From: Deltaproteobacteria bacterium
GTDB lineage: Bacteria > Desulfobacterota > Desulfuromonadia > Desulfuromonadales > BM103
NCBI GenBank assembly: GCA_024636155.1
Contig: JAGXHM010000047.1
Coordinates: 1-49,929 of the forward strand
Direction: 5' to 3'
DNA: 49,929 nucleotides
Shown here piece after piece: positions 15,978-24,976 of this stretch (position 1 is the stretch's first letter; the number at the start of each line of letters is the position of its first letter). The notes beneath the pieces were generated by a model, which had not been told where the DNA came from, did not search any database, and saw only the letters and a list, made by a program, of their open reading frames with translations. Position numbers and translations under genes: made by a program.

Positions 15978-17638
15978 TTCTTTTCCTCCTTGACGCCCAT
16001 CGCTCCACGAGGACATTCCTCCAAACAACATCCGCAGCCCTTACAGTACTGCTCAAGAACTTTATAATACAGCGGTGCATCTGCATCTTTTATGATGGCC
16101 ATGTCGGGGCAGAAAATGGAACAGTTGTCGCATTCGACACAAGAACCGCAACTGAAGCAACGCTTGGCCTGGTTCAGTGCCTGTTCGTCGCTCAGACCCA
16201 GCCTGATCTCGGCAAAGCCGGCTATTCTAACGTCTGCGTCGACCTTGTCCCGCTCGCCAGGTTCCTGGTTCGGGAAGTAAAAAGTATTGATATCCTCGAA
16301 GGTGACCTCTTTCGTCTCGACTGCGGCATCCTCGACAACAACCAGTTGGCCGAGATGCCGGGCGATACAGTTGGCCGCTCTTTTGCCGTCCCCGATAGCG
16401 GTAGACACAAAGCGTTCGGTACTGGCAACATCACCGGCCGCAAAGATTCCGGCGTGACTTGTCCGGTAGTCTTCGTCGATTTTGACCATCCCTTTGGCAA
16501 CCTGAACCCGATCTTTCCAGTCAGTCAATTCCGGATCCTGCCCAACGGCCAGGATAACGGTGTCAGCCTCCAGAATAAATTCAGTACCAGCGATTTCGAT
16601 AGGCCGAATAATGCCAGGCAGAACATTCTGGTCGAGCTCAACCTTGATGCAATGGAGCAGAAGACGACCGGAAACATCCTCAACAGTCTTAACCATGGCA
16701 CCGTCAATTAACAAGGCACCTTCTTCAATCACGTCTTCAATTTCGTCTTCCGGAGCGGGCATGACTTCTCTGCCTTCCAAAGCGAGAATTTCAGTCTGGC
16801 GTCCCAACCGGAGTGCCGACCCGGCAACATCCATCGCCACGCTACCACCACCAATAACGACGACCTTCCGGCCGAGTTCCGCAGGGGCATCGAGTCTGAC
16901 ACTGCGCAGAAAAGCGATACCGTCCAGAGCCCTTTTGTCATTTTTGCTAAACTGGGAAAGTCTTTTCGGTTCATGGGCTCCGAAGGCAATAAAAATAGCC
17001 GAGTAATCCCGCTCGAGTTCTTCCACGTCTGCCCCGGTCAACTTGCGTCCGGTAACAACCTCCACGCCAAGGTCTACGATCCTTTGGGTCTCGGCGGCAA
17101 CCATTTTTTTCGGCAGGCGGTATTCGGGAACACCATAACGCAGGACGCCGCCCAGTTCAGGGTTAGCATCAAAGAGTGTCACCTGAATACCTTTCCGGCG
17201 TAGTTGATAGGCGCACGAGAGACCCGCAGGCCCCCCCCCGATTACGGCAACCTTTTGGTCCAGTTCAACCGAAGGAGCAGGAAATGCCCAACCTTCCTGA
17301 ATCGCCATATCTCCAATATACTGTTCCAAGGCATTGATAGAAACAGCACCATCAAAGTCAGTCCGGTTGCATGCGCCTTCGCAGGGTCGATGGCAAGTTC
17401 TACCGATGGCTGCTGGAATCGGGTTATTTTCTACCAGAGTCTGCCATGCTTCCTTGAATTTCTCATTGCGCACCTGCTGTACCCATACCGGGATATCCCC
17501 ATCGACAGGACAGACTCCATAACAAGGTGCCGGCCGCTTTTCGTGCACGGCAATAGCACTTCGCCAGGTACCGGTGTTTAAAATATCGGTCGACCCGGTG
17601 GTCCAAATCGACGGAACTCTTTTCACTGTACCAGACAT
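15974..17638 (-). CDS. padH: Fused PadH-PadF: NAD(P)-linked flavoprotein with C-terminal ferredoxin domain
   Basis: 554 aa. Residues 1-120 carry GltD-type cluster cysteines (C39, C43, C82, C86, C90). FAD-binding GGGPAG is at 134-139 and a second Rossmann motif GGGSVAMD at 263-270; GD at 402-403 closes the FAD site. The C-terminus (494-546) holds a ferredoxin with C494-x2-C-x2-C...C510P and C532-x2-C...C542P. In Azoarcus the flavoprotein PadH (about 48 kDa) and ferredoxin PadF (about 10 kDa) are separate; here they form one chain. It would link phenylglyoxylate oxidation to NAD+ reduction. It starts immediately after the padE stop. Confidence 0.8.
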   Translation of the reverse strand: MSGTVKRVPSIWTTGSTDILNTGTWRSAIAVHEKRPAPCYGVCPVDGDIPVWVQQVRNEKFKEAWQTLVENNPIPAAIGRTCHRPCEGACNRTDFDGAVSINALEQYIGDMAIQEGWAFPAPSVELDQKVAVIGGGPAGLSCAYQLRRKGIQVTLFDANPELGGVLRYGVPEYRLPKKMVAAETQRIVDLGVEVVTGRKLTGADVEELERDYSAIFIAFGAHEPKRLSQFSKNDKRALDGIAFLRSVRLDAPAELGRKVVVIGGGSVAMDVAGSALRLGRQTEILALEGREVMPAPEDEIEDVIEEGALLIDGAMVKTVEDVSGRLLLHCIKVELDQNVLPGIIRPIEIAGTEFILEADTVILAVGQDPELTDWKDRVQVAKGMVKIDEDYRTSHAGIFAAGDVASTERFVSTAIGDGKRAANCIARHLGQLVVVEDAAVETKEVTFEDINTFYFPNQEPGERDKVDADVRIAGFAEIRLGLSDEQALNQAKRCFSCGSCVECDNCSIFCPDMAIIKDADAPLYYKVLEQYCKGCGCCLEECPRGAMGVKEEKK

Positions 17639-18184
17639 TTAGCAGCTCCCTTCGCTGGCGATTCGATACCCATCCATACAAGCCGCCACATTGTTCTCCG
17701 ACTTGACCGGGCTCGTCTCAGCAACAACCATTTCCAGCAATTCGACATTGGCATAACCGATAAGTCCGAGGGCTGCCCCCACCAGAGTCGTATTTACAAT
17801 TCGCCCCAATTGGTACTTTTTGGCAACCGTCATGGCATCAATCGTGACAACCTTAAAATCTCCCAGGTGAGCGAACTCTTCCGCGGGATGGGACGTATTG
17901 ATCAGCACGATCGTCTGTGCCGTTGCCCCCTTCAGCAGGGCGCCGCCCTCAAGCAGGCTCGGGTCAAAACAGACGATGACATCAGGGTGCTCTATGTCAC
18001 AGCGCATCCGGATTGGCTTATCGTCGACCCGAAGCGAAGAACTGACAGGAGTGCCTCTGCGTGCTCCGCCGTAAGTGGCATAGACCAGGACATTCTTGCC
18101 TTCCTGAAAGAACATGTCCGCCATGAGTTTACCGGCCAACTGGGCACCCTGGCCACCCCTTCCCTGTATGATGAACTGCAACAT
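17639..18184 (-). CDS. padE: Phenylglyoxylate oxidoreductase gamma subunit
   Basis: 181 aa. The gamma-chain signature is clear: IIQGRGGQGAQLAGKLMADMFFQ at the start and ATYGGARRGTPVSSSLRVDD near residue 38, then VIVCFDPSLLEGG. Gamma chains bind CoA-side elements in 2-oxoacid:ferredoxin oxidoreductases. GGGAG lies 8 nt before the ATG. The gene is 18 bp downstream of padD, so the two enzymes, PadBCD and PadE-HF-G-I, are one transcript. Confidence 0.85.
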   Translation of the reverse strand: MLQFIIQGRGGQGAQLAGKLMADMFFQEGKNVLVYATYGGARRGTPVSSSLRVDDKPIRMRCDIEHPDVIVCFDPSLLEGGALLKGATAQTIVLINTSHPAEEFAHLGDFKVVTIDAMTVAKKYQLGRIVNTTLVGAALGLIGYANVELLEMVVAETSPVKSENNVAACMDGYRIASEGSC

Positions 18185-18202
18185 GCCGATTCTCCCAGAA
18201 GA

Positions 18203-19084
18203 CTATATTTTAAGGAAACCAAGCACCGGCTTGAACACGCCGATTTTCAGCAACAGGAAAAAGATAAAGAAGTGACCGACAAGGTCAGCAACTGTTATCA
18301 AGGCAACGGTTCCGGCACCAGCATGAGCCCCGCCAAAAACACTCATTAGCAGGGTAAAGACCAGGCCTACTCCGATAGCGAGAGAGAAGAAAGGTAAGGC
18401 ATACGGGCCCTTGACCAGCAGGTCAAAAGACTCCCGCCCCGCGCTCCCGGTGTTAATACTACCCATCAAGAACATCAGAACAATCAGCAGGTTGGCCACC
18501 AATAAACCGATCTCAAGAGTGGGCAGAAAAGCGGCGAATTTTTCATCCAACTGCATGAAACCCATATGCTTCATAAACAAGACCATCGTCGTCCCGCCCA
18601 GAAAAGAATAGAACATGCACAGAACCGGCATGAGAGCGCTATTCCAGATCGGGATGGCTGGCGACGAAGTCAACAGAAAGCCATCGTAGACCGCAACGAC
18701 AAAGGCGCAAATTGAGGCAAAAACTGCCAGCGGCATATACAACGCGCTACTCATTGGCAGCAGAAGGAGGAGAAAACCAGCGGCCATCATAAAAGACATG
18801 GCCCAGATCCCGCGAGCAATCCAGGCACTGTTCGGCCTGGCCATGCCACGCCAGAAACGCCATGGCCTCCCCAGATAGAGGAAATGAGCACCGCCCTTAC
18901 CAACCAGGACAATCAACAAGCCAACCAGCATGCCAAGCCTGCTGTCCAGAACAACAGACATGATAAACAGTCCGGAACCGACCTTGCCGAAGAAGAAGGC
19001 GCTGGCGATGAGCCAGGCCCACTCTGTCTGCTGACGAAATCCGGAAACAAATTCTTTTTCTACTAATGGGATAGCTCTGCCCAT
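18203..19084 (-). CDS. padD: NrfD/PsrC-like membrane subunit of phenylacetyl-CoA oxidoreductase
   Basis: 293 aa with about eight membrane helices and the NrfD-family segment HFLYLGRPWRFWRG near residue 67. It anchors the molybdenum and iron-sulfur subunits and would pass electrons from phenylacetyl-CoA oxidation to quinone, matching the membrane-bound, quinone-linked enzyme described from Thauera and Azoarcus. AGGAG lies 7 nt before the ATG; the gene is 10 bp after padC. Confidence 0.8.
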   Translation of the reverse strand: MGRAIPLVEKEFVSGFRQQTEWAWLIASAFFFGKVGSGLFIMSVVLDSRLGMLVGLLIVLVGKGGAHFLYLGRPWRFWRGMARPNSAWIARGIWAMSFMMAAGFLLLLLPMSSALYMPLAVFASICAFVVAVYDGFLLTSSPAIPIWNSALMPVLCMFYSFLGGTTMVLFMKHMGFMQLDEKFAAFLPTLEIGLLVANLLIVLMFLMGSINTGSAGRESFDLLVKGPYALPFFSLAIGVGLVFTLLMSVFGGAHAGAGTVALITVADLVGHFFIFFLLLKIGVFKPVLGFLKI

Positions 19085-19094
19085 GAGATTTCTC

Positions 19095-19706
19095 CTAATC
19101 TAGGTAGTAAACAGAAGGATCTGTATCATCCTCACACAGCGGCTGACGGCCACCGCGACTGCGAATCAAGCGGCTGACCTTGCTTTCCGGATCATCCAGG
19201 TCACCAAAAATTCGGGCATCTGCCGGGCAAGTCTGCGAACAGGATGTCTCGGTGATACCCTCGTCGATGCGGTGAGCGCAGAACTTACATTTCTCGACAA
19301 TACCGTCCTGGTGTTCCGCGTACTTGACCTTTTCGTACGGGGTCATTTCCTTACCGTAATACCCTGACTTGGTTTTTCCTCTTTTCAGGAAAATCCGATT
19401 ATTGTACGGGCAAGCCACATAGCAGGCCCGGCAACCCATGCATTTGTCATGATCGACGAGCACCAGCCCGTCCTCACGCTTGTAAGTGGCACCAGTCGGA
19501 CAGACCCGTTGACAGGGGGCATTTTTACAGTGGTTACACAAAACCGGCACGAACTGCTTGCGGACATTGGGATACTCGCCAGAGACCTGGTCGAGAACCT
19601 TGGTATACATGATACCAGGGCCGTTGCCATTCTCGGATTTACAGGCGACGGTACAAGCTTGGCACCCCACACAACGCTTGAGGTCTACAACCATTCCATA
19701 ACGCAT
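19095..19706 (-). CDS. padC: Four-cluster ferredoxin subunit of phenylacetyl-CoA oxidoreductase
   Basis: 203 aa of the DmsB/PsrB type with four cysteine groups: C-x2-C-x2-C-x3-C at residues 12-22, CNHCKNAPCQRVCP near 58, CMGCRACYVACP near 90, and CKFC...CSQTCP at 130-160. It would carry electrons from the PadB molybdenum site to PadD. AGGAG lies 9 nt before the ATG and padB ends 15 bp upstream. Confidence 0.85.
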   Translation of the reverse strand: MRYGMVVDLKRCVGCQACTVACKSENGNGPGIMYTKVLDQVSGEYPNVRKQFVPVLCNHCKNAPCQRVCPTGATYKREDGLVLVDHDKCMGCRACYVACPYNNRIFLKRGKTKSGYYGKEMTPYEKVKYAEHQDGIVEKCKFCAHRIDEGITETSCSQTCPADARIFGDLDDPESKVSRLIRSRGGRQPLCEDDTDPSVYYLD

Positions 19707-19721
19707 AATCTTTATCTCCTA

Positions 19722-22235
19722 TTAAGCAATAACGGTCAATTTAACCCGGGTTGCTGTCTCCAGGTGTCCGGTCATGCCATCGGTCCACTTGACATCAGCC
19801 GGCAACAACTGGTTAAAGTGGGTGTTAATTTTCCTCTTACCCACCGGGTGCCGTGACCAGCGACTGATGGTATTGGAGATGGCGATACATTCCGGATGCA
19901 CCTCCTCGGTCACACGGGCAAGCCCTTCGACCACGCCGAAGGGGGATTCGATCTTGAGGACATCACCGGTTTTGATCCCTTTGGCCTTGGCCGTTTTACC
20001 GTTGATCATCACACCCAGATGGATCGGCTGGCAGGAAATAACCTCTTCGATCCAGGGCATGGTGGTACTTTCGGAGAAGTTCGACTGTGCTTCCTTGAAC
20101 GCGAAAGCGTACATGTCATATTCAGGGTCGACATTGTGCAGCGGATGGCTGTCCCGCCAGATCGGTACCGGCAGATAGGAGGAAGTATCCCACTCACGAC
20201 CAGCAGCCTTCATCTTCTTATCCAGGTCCTCACCTACCTCCTTGATGAAATTGAAGTAGATGGGAATCCGCAACCCTTTCTGGGCAGCAGACATGTACAA
20301 CTCATCCGGGCGTAATAAACGGGTGGCGTGCCCGTGCTCCTGAAACCACTCGAGCCCTTGATCCGGGCCATAGATACTCTTGGCCATCCGATCAGTCAGT
20401 TCCAGGTTGCTGTAAACCTTATCTGGTTCCAAGTGGTACTCTGGTGCCAGGAAGCAGGTGTGGTTCAACAACCCGTTCCAGTTCGGCAAGAAACCGATCC
20501 TCTCGGCCAGATCCGAAAGAATATCAGTCGCATCGCGACTGTCATAGAGCGGCTTGATAACCGGACGCCGGTAAAAGTATCCCGTAACCATTGGCGATTC
20601 GATACAGATCAGCAGATCTGATTCCAGGTAGGAGAGATCCGGCAGGATGATATCGGCCCAGTCAGACGACTCGTTGAGAACAATATCAATAGCAACGATA
20701 AACTTGAGCTTTTTAAAGACCTCTTTGACCTTCGGCGTCTGCGAGAGGTTCCACATCGGGTTGGAGTGCTCGATGATCAACGCTTCGGGCTGGTAATCGT
20801 AGCCGAAGTGGTCAGGATCCATAATGTTCGCCGCGCAGAGGTGGCCCGGATCGATCCCGATCGGGTACCACTCAATCATCTGGAAGCTATCCGGCTTGGT
20901 GATGAAAGCCCCCGGAGGATGCAAAAGGTGAGGTTGCGGCTTCATCATGCCATCCTGACCTTCTTCAATAATCAACTGCTGGTGGTTCAGCCCAACGCCG
21001 AGATGCCCGCCAGGAACATCAATATTACCAACGATCAGGTTGACCAGTTTCATAGCCAGCGCATCGAGTCCGCCATCGACGTGGCCGATAGCGCCACGGT
21101 AGTAATTGACTGCGGCCGGGCGATAAGGATACTCCTTACCGTCAAGCGTAATGTCACTGCCAATACTCGCCGCGTCGCTGTATTCTTTGGCGATCCGGCG
21201 GATCGTCGCGGCCGAAACCGAGCAGATCTCGGACATCCGCTCCGGTGTATGATCAGCGAGAGAATCCTTGATCACTTGGAATGCAGGACGGCACTCTACC
21301 CCATTGACCTGGTAGCTCCCCTCGAGGGCCATATCCTGAATGTCCATCTCAGCATCGGAATCCCTGGCCTGACCGGTCGCTGTATCCCAGACCATCGCCT
21401 TGTTATTCTCGGGATTGCGCAGCATGTTGCCATCTTTCTGGATCAAGTGGATGCCGTTGGTATGCTTGCGCATGAACCAGGCGTCATAGACGTTCAGCTC
21501 ATAGAGCATGGTATAGACCATGCCGAGCACGAAAGCCCGGTCGGTTCCTGGGCGCGTCGCGATCCACTCGTCAGCCTTGGCCGCACCGGCCGACATGCGC
21601 GGCTCGACCACGACCAGCTTCATTCCCCGGTTAACCCGGGCATCTGCCATCCGCTTGATCGACGAAGCAAGGTGCAGGTGGGCCGAAAAGCCGTCACCGG
21701 CGCCGATCTGGATCCAGTACTTGCAGTGGTCATAGTCGTTGATCGCGGCGAAGGCACCATCCAGAATGCCATTGGTCGGATGATAAGCGGCACCACAGTA
21801 TTGACCGACAGTCGAGAAGTAGTGCGGAGAGCCAAAAGCAGCACCCCAGCCCCAGATATGAATGCGATGGAAATCGTTGATTGACACTAAAAGCTTGCGT
21901 GGATCGTCCTCACGAATGGCCTTAAGCTTTTCGGCAGTCGTGCTAAGGGCTTCTTCCCAGGAGATCGGCACCCACATCGGATCAACTCCGACACCCTTTT
22001 CAGGGTTGGTCCGCTTCAATGGAGTTTTAACCCGGTGCGGATCGTAAAGGCGGTTAATGCCGGACTGTCCCTTGGGACACAACTTGCCTCGGTTGCCGGG
22101 GTTGTCTGGGTCCCCTTCGATCTTCACCACAACACCATCAACGACATGAGCCCTTATCGCGCAAGTATGAATACACATTTTGCATGCGCTCTTTGCCCAG
22201 TAATCTTTCTGTGCCACCATTTCGTTCTGTTTCAA
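19722..22235 (-). CDS. padB: Phenylacetyl-CoA:acceptor oxidoreductase, molybdenum subunit
   Basis: 837 aa, DMSO-reductase superfamily. The N-terminal 4Fe-4S motif is C18-x2-C21-x3-C25-x27-C53. A cysteine in TVGQYCGAAYHPTNG (~residue 160) sits where PsrA/PhsA-type enzymes have the Mo-ligating cysteine. The bis-MGD domains follow, with the C-terminal cap near 730-830. The start is a TTG at 22235: AGGAGG lies 8 nt upstream, while later ATGs lack a ribosome site. There is no Tat signal, so the site faces the cytoplasm, as needed for a CoA ester. The reaction is the four-electron alpha-oxidation of phenylacetyl-CoA to phenylglyoxylate. The whole operon order padBCDE-HF-G-I supports the call; a thiosulfate/polysulfide reductase is the main alternative. 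Confidence 0.8.
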   Translation of the reverse strand: MKQNEMVAQKDYWAKSACKMCIHTCAIRAHVVDGVVVKIEGDPDNPGNRGKLCPKGQSGINRLYDPHRVKTPLKRTNPEKGVGVDPMWVPISWEEALSTTAEKLKAIREDDPRKLLVSINDFHRIHIWGWGAAFGSPHYFSTVGQYCGAAYHPTNGILDGAFAAINDYDHCKYWIQIGAGDGFSAHLHLASSIKRMADARVNRGMKLVVVEPRMSAGAAKADEWIATRPGTDRAFVLGMVYTMLYELNVYDAWFMRKHTNGIHLIQKDGNMLRNPENNKAMVWDTATGQARDSDAEMDIQDMALEGSYQVNGVECRPAFQVIKDSLADHTPERMSEICSVSAATIRRIAKEYSDAASIGSDITLDGKEYPYRPAAVNYYRGAIGHVDGGLDALAMKLVNLIVGNIDVPGGHLGVGLNHQQLIIEEGQDGMMKPQPHLLHPPGAFITKPDSFQMIEWYPIGIDPGHLCAANIMDPDHFGYDYQPEALIIEHSNPMWNLSQTPKVKEVFKKLKFIVAIDIVLNESSDWADIILPDLSYLESDLLICIESPMVTGYFYRRPVIKPLYDSRDATDILSDLAERIGFLPNWNGLLNHTCFLAPEYHLEPDKVYSNLELTDRMAKSIYGPDQGLEWFQEHGHATRLLRPDELYMSAAQKGLRIPIYFNFIKEVGEDLDKKMKAAGREWDTSSYLPVPIWRDSHPLHNVDPEYDMYAFAFKEAQSNFSESTTMPWIEEVISCQPIHLGVMINGKTAKAKGIKTGDVLKIESPFGVVEGLARVTEEVHPECIAISNTISRWSRHPVGKRKINTHFNQLLPADVKWTDGMTGHLETATRVKLTVIA

Positions 22236-22289
22236 GGGTCGACCTCCTCTTCTTTTCATCAATCCCAGATATGACCAAGCCAAACATGC

Positions 22290-22303
22290 AGTATTATGGT
22301 ACT
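22290..22303 (+). promoter_or_regulatory. Downstream operator of padB
   Basis: AGTATTATGGTACT matches the recurrent dyad in 8 of 10 fixed positions and is followed by TAATTACC as in the VOC and moaA copies. It lies just after the predicted transcription start, a position suited to blocking elongation or looping with the upstream site. Confidence 0.6.
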
Positions 22304-22323
22304 TAATTACCTCTTTAGCCGAA

Positions 22324-22353
22324 ATCGTACATTGATAGCCATTTACGTGTCAA
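22324..22353 (-). promoter_or_regulatory. padB promoter with degenerate operator
   Basis: Minus strand TTGACA (22348-22353), 18-nt spacer, TACGAT (22324-22329). The spacer holds GCTATCAATGTACG (22326-22339), 8 nt after the -35 box, the same position as the bamB operator. Seven of ten fixed positions agree strictly. The leader would be about 80 nt. Confidence 0.55.
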
Positions 22354-22983
22354 GAGAATAAAACTTTGTTTGGGATTTATCAAAAGCCACATTTCTCCTG
22401 AATTTGTAGGAGAAGAATTAATACACTTGCAGTCAGACTTTTCAAACGCTTTCCGTGCATTATCTACGTAGTTATACATGTTGCAACCCACATGCCACAT
22501 CTTATTCCTTGCCAGCCACACACATAAATACCTGTTATCAGGACATTTTTTATACAATTTAGCAAACTTAAAGTTGGCGGGCGAACAATCACGTTCCAAC
22601 ATATTGGGATTTTCCCAAGAACAAAGGGTTCCAGCAAAAGGCTTTCCAAAAAAACAGAACGCCGTAATATTGTCTCCTGCAAAGGTTATCTATGAAAACG
22701 TTCTGCGTTGCCACGGCGTGCGTTCTTCCGGACACACAAACAGAACATCTGAACAGCGTTGGTCGAATTTTTTAAAAACGTCAACACGAGCACTTATGAA
22801 TCCCCAAGAGAAGGCTAAGGGTGTGCAAGTCAACAAGGAAAGAACAAACCCTGGATTCCGGTCTTTCATCAGAACCAGCCACTTTTTAGATGCGTTGAGT
22901 AGTACGGTGCACTTGAGAACAACAGGGAGTTGCGGGTATTGACGTTTAAGATCTATCTTTTCACTGAGGACAGAGGATAAATA

Positions 22984-23844
22984 TTAGCCACCATGACCGC
23001 GACCGAGCAGTTCTGCCGCATCCATCACCACCATAAATGCCTCAGGGTCATTCTGTTTTATGATATCTCGCAGCAGGTTAATTTTGGGAACCTCAACGGT
23101 AACAAAAATCACCGCTCTCTCCTTCTCCCGGCAGAGGTCGGTACCATGCAGAATGGTTCCATGCTCGCCGAGACCGTCGATTATTTTCTGCCTGATCAAT
23201 TCAGGTTCATAGGTACCAATATGTGCCACCTTTTCCAATGGAGCGCCGGTGAGAATCATGTCGATGCACTTGGTCGTAACATAGATACTGATCAAGCTCC
23301 ACAAAGCTCGATCTATATCGAGGAAAACCAGACCTGAACTGAGGATAATCAGCGCATCAATTGAGAGGATAACTTGCCCTGCCTTAAAGCGACAACGTGA
23401 AGAGACAATCTTGGCGATAACGGTAGATCCCCCTGACGAAGCGTTGCCACGCAGGATCAGCCCGATACCGACCCCGACCACAATACCTCCATAAAGCGCA
23501 GCCAGCAGAGTGTTGTGACTTAAAGGTTGTAACTGTAAAACTTCGGCAAACAGGTCAACCAATAATGCTGACAGCAAAATAGCTGCAGCGGTCCGCAACG
23601 TAAAAGCCTTGCCAAGATATTTAAATCCGGCCAGTAGCAACGGAGCATTGATGGCGACCATCAGTCCTCCCACCGGTAACCCGGTTAGAAAGTGTAGCAG
23701 GATAGCCACACCTGGCGTGCCACCAGTAGCGATCTTATTTGGGATCAGAAATAGAACAACACCTGCAGCCAGCAATACACAGCCGAGCACTAAATAAATC
23801 GAGTTTTTGAGTTCGGTCAGAAACCGATCAGATCGGATTGTCAT
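22984..23844 (-). CDS. YitT-family membrane protein (DUF161/DUF2179)
   Basis: 286 aa. Five to six membrane helices occupy residues 13-200, with the family's IPNKIATGGTPGVAILLHF near residue 35 and GNASSGGSTVIAKI near 134. The soluble C-terminal DUF2179 domain (210-280) has the typical GTILHGTDLCREKERAVIFVTV-like strand and NDPEAFMVVMDAAELLGRG. Function of the family is unknown; a transporter role is often guessed. GTGAG lies 4 nt before the ATG. It stands alone between a strong terminator upstream and the padB control region downstream; any link to aromatic metabolism is only positional. Confidence 0.8.
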   Translation of the reverse strand: MTIRSDRFLTELKNSIYLVLGCVLLAAGVVLFLIPNKIATGGTPGVAILLHFLTGLPVGGLMVAINAPLLLAGFKYLGKAFTLRTAAAILLSALLVDLFAEVLQLQPLSHNTLLAALYGGIVVGVGIGLILRGNASSGGSTVIAKIVSSRCRFKAGQVILSIDALIILSSGLVFLDIDRALWSLISIYVTTKCIDMILTGAPLEKVAHIGTYEPELIRQKIIDGLGEHGTILHGTDLCREKERAVIFVTVEVPKINLLRDIIKQNDPEAFMVVMDAAELLGRGHGG

Positions 23845-23907
23845 TAGCTCACCAGTCTCACGAGTTTTCCAAGTTAACCCACTGCTTCCTCACAGCTTAA
23901 CCAAAAA

Positions 23908-23954
23908 AAAACAAATAATCCCCCGGCTTTGGTGGGGGATTATTTGTTTTTTAG
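23908..23954 (-). terminator. Terminator after the SDR gene
   Basis: A 15-bp perfect stem (AACAAATAATCCCCC with its complement) around a 9-nt loop, flanked by A- and T-runs on both sides, so it can work in either direction. It lies about 45 nt after the SDR stop. Confidence 0.9.
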
Positions 23955-23999
23955 CACGAAGCATGGCTTTAACCACCGTAGTAACGATGCAACCATGGG

Positions 24000-24719
24000 T
24001 CAGATGCACTGTCCGGCATCGACACGAATCACTTCACCTGTCACCATCCTTGCCGCATCAGAGAGCAGGAACAACACAACGTTGGCGATATCTTCGGGAA
24101 GTGCCAAATCGGGCAGTACACACTCTTGCCTCGCTTTTTCAAGGATCTCTGCAGGAAGAGCCTTTGCCATCTCTGTCATCACCATGCCGGGGGCAACCGC
24201 ATTAACCGTAATCCTCTTGGGGCCGAGCTCGCGAGCAAGAGTTTTGGTCAGACCGATCAAACCCGCCTTCGAAGCACTATAGTTCGCCTGGCCAAATTTG
24301 CCACGGATCCCGTTGATTGAAGTGATGTTGACAATCCGACCATAACCAGAGTTGCGCATAGATGGAGCCAGCGCCCGGACAACGTTGAATGCTCCCGTCA
24401 GGTTGACGGAGATAACCGAGCTCCATTCGTCATCACTCATCTTGACCATGCTGCGATCACGGGTGATACCAGCGTTGTTGACCAGCAACGACACATCATC
24501 GGGCAAGTTAGCTACAGCGTCAGAGACACTGGCGGAATCAGCTATGTTAACCTGATGGAACTGATACAACCCCTCATCGCCCGGCTCTCCCGGAGCAACA
24601 TCAAAAACATGCACGCGCGCACCGCGATCAACCAATGCGCGAGTAATTGCTAAACCGATGCCGCGTGCGCCACCCGTAACCACTGCGGTTCGACCTTTAA
24701 AATCTTGCAAGTTGTTCAT
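24000..24719 (-). CDS. Short-chain dehydrogenase/reductase, FabG-like
   Basis: 239 aa classical SDR. Cofactor motif TGGARGIG (~15-22), NNAGITRD (~83-90), catalytic serine in SINGIRG, Y-x3-K in YSASKAG (~147-151), and the substrate-loop PGMVMTEM. The acidic residue D39 after the second strand (VFDV) suggests NAD rather than NADP. It resembles FabG/acetoacetyl-CoA reductases, so a 3-hydroxyacyl-CoA dehydrogenase role fits. GAGG lies 5 nt before the ATG at 24719; a GTG two codons earlier is less likely. It has its own operator-bearing promoter and terminator. Confidence 0.8.
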   Translation of the reverse strand: MNNLQDFKGRTAVVTGGARGIGLAITRALVDRGARVHVFDVAPGEPGDEGLYQFHQVNIADSASVSDAVANLPDDVSLLVNNAGITRDRSMVKMSDDEWSSVISVNLTGAFNVVRALAPSMRNSGYGRIVNITSINGIRGKFGQANYSASKAGLIGLTKTLARELGPKRITVNAVAPGMVMTEMAKALPAEILEKARQECVLPDLALPEDIANVVLFLLSDAARMVTGEVIRVDAGQCI

Positions 24720-24874
24720 AGACACCTCGTTGAGAATATAGGGGATACCGGAGCAGGTTCTCTTTCCAGGCCAAAATGCTCCTTAAGCAAAGACGACATA
24801 GCTCCTGAACGGGCACCCAACGCGCCACTTGAGAATCAGCCATAGCTATTGACCAACAGAGAAAAACATGCTCT

Positions 24875-24908
24875 AGTATTAGAGTACCGTTTTACTTTTT
24901 TCTGTCAA
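24875..24908 (-). promoter_or_regulatory. SDR promoter with operator, shared with divergent RidA-like gene
   Basis: Minus strand TTGACA (24903-24908), 16-nt spacer, TACTCT (24881-24886), or the better TCTAAT with a 19-nt spacer. The dyad AGTATTAGAGTACC occupies 24875-24888. It lies between the divergent SDR and RidA genes and could control both. A fragment of the 5626-5781 repeat (AGCCATAGCTATTG) lies just beside it near 24838. Confidence 0.6.
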
Positions 24909-24976
24909 GACTTTCTTTGCCCCCGCCCTCGAGCCGGCAACAGACGTCAGGGACAACAATGAAACAGGAGCAAGAG

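Larger units (their letters stand above)
22236..22983. other. Gene-free region upstream of padB
   Basis: It contains the padB promoter and two operator-like dyads (22290-22353). A 154-codon plus-strand frame at 22478-22942 has no ribosome site, family or neighbours to support it. Nothing else is recognised in 22360-22983, which may hold decayed sequence. Confidence 0.5.

Noticed and set aside
20766-21884. 372-codon plus-strand frame inside padB
   Set aside because: It is a shadow of the molybdenum subunit on the other strand.
22478-22942. 154-codon plus-strand frame upstream of padB
   Set aside because: There is no ribosome site or family signal, and the composition is low-quality; it is probably chance in an intergenic region.
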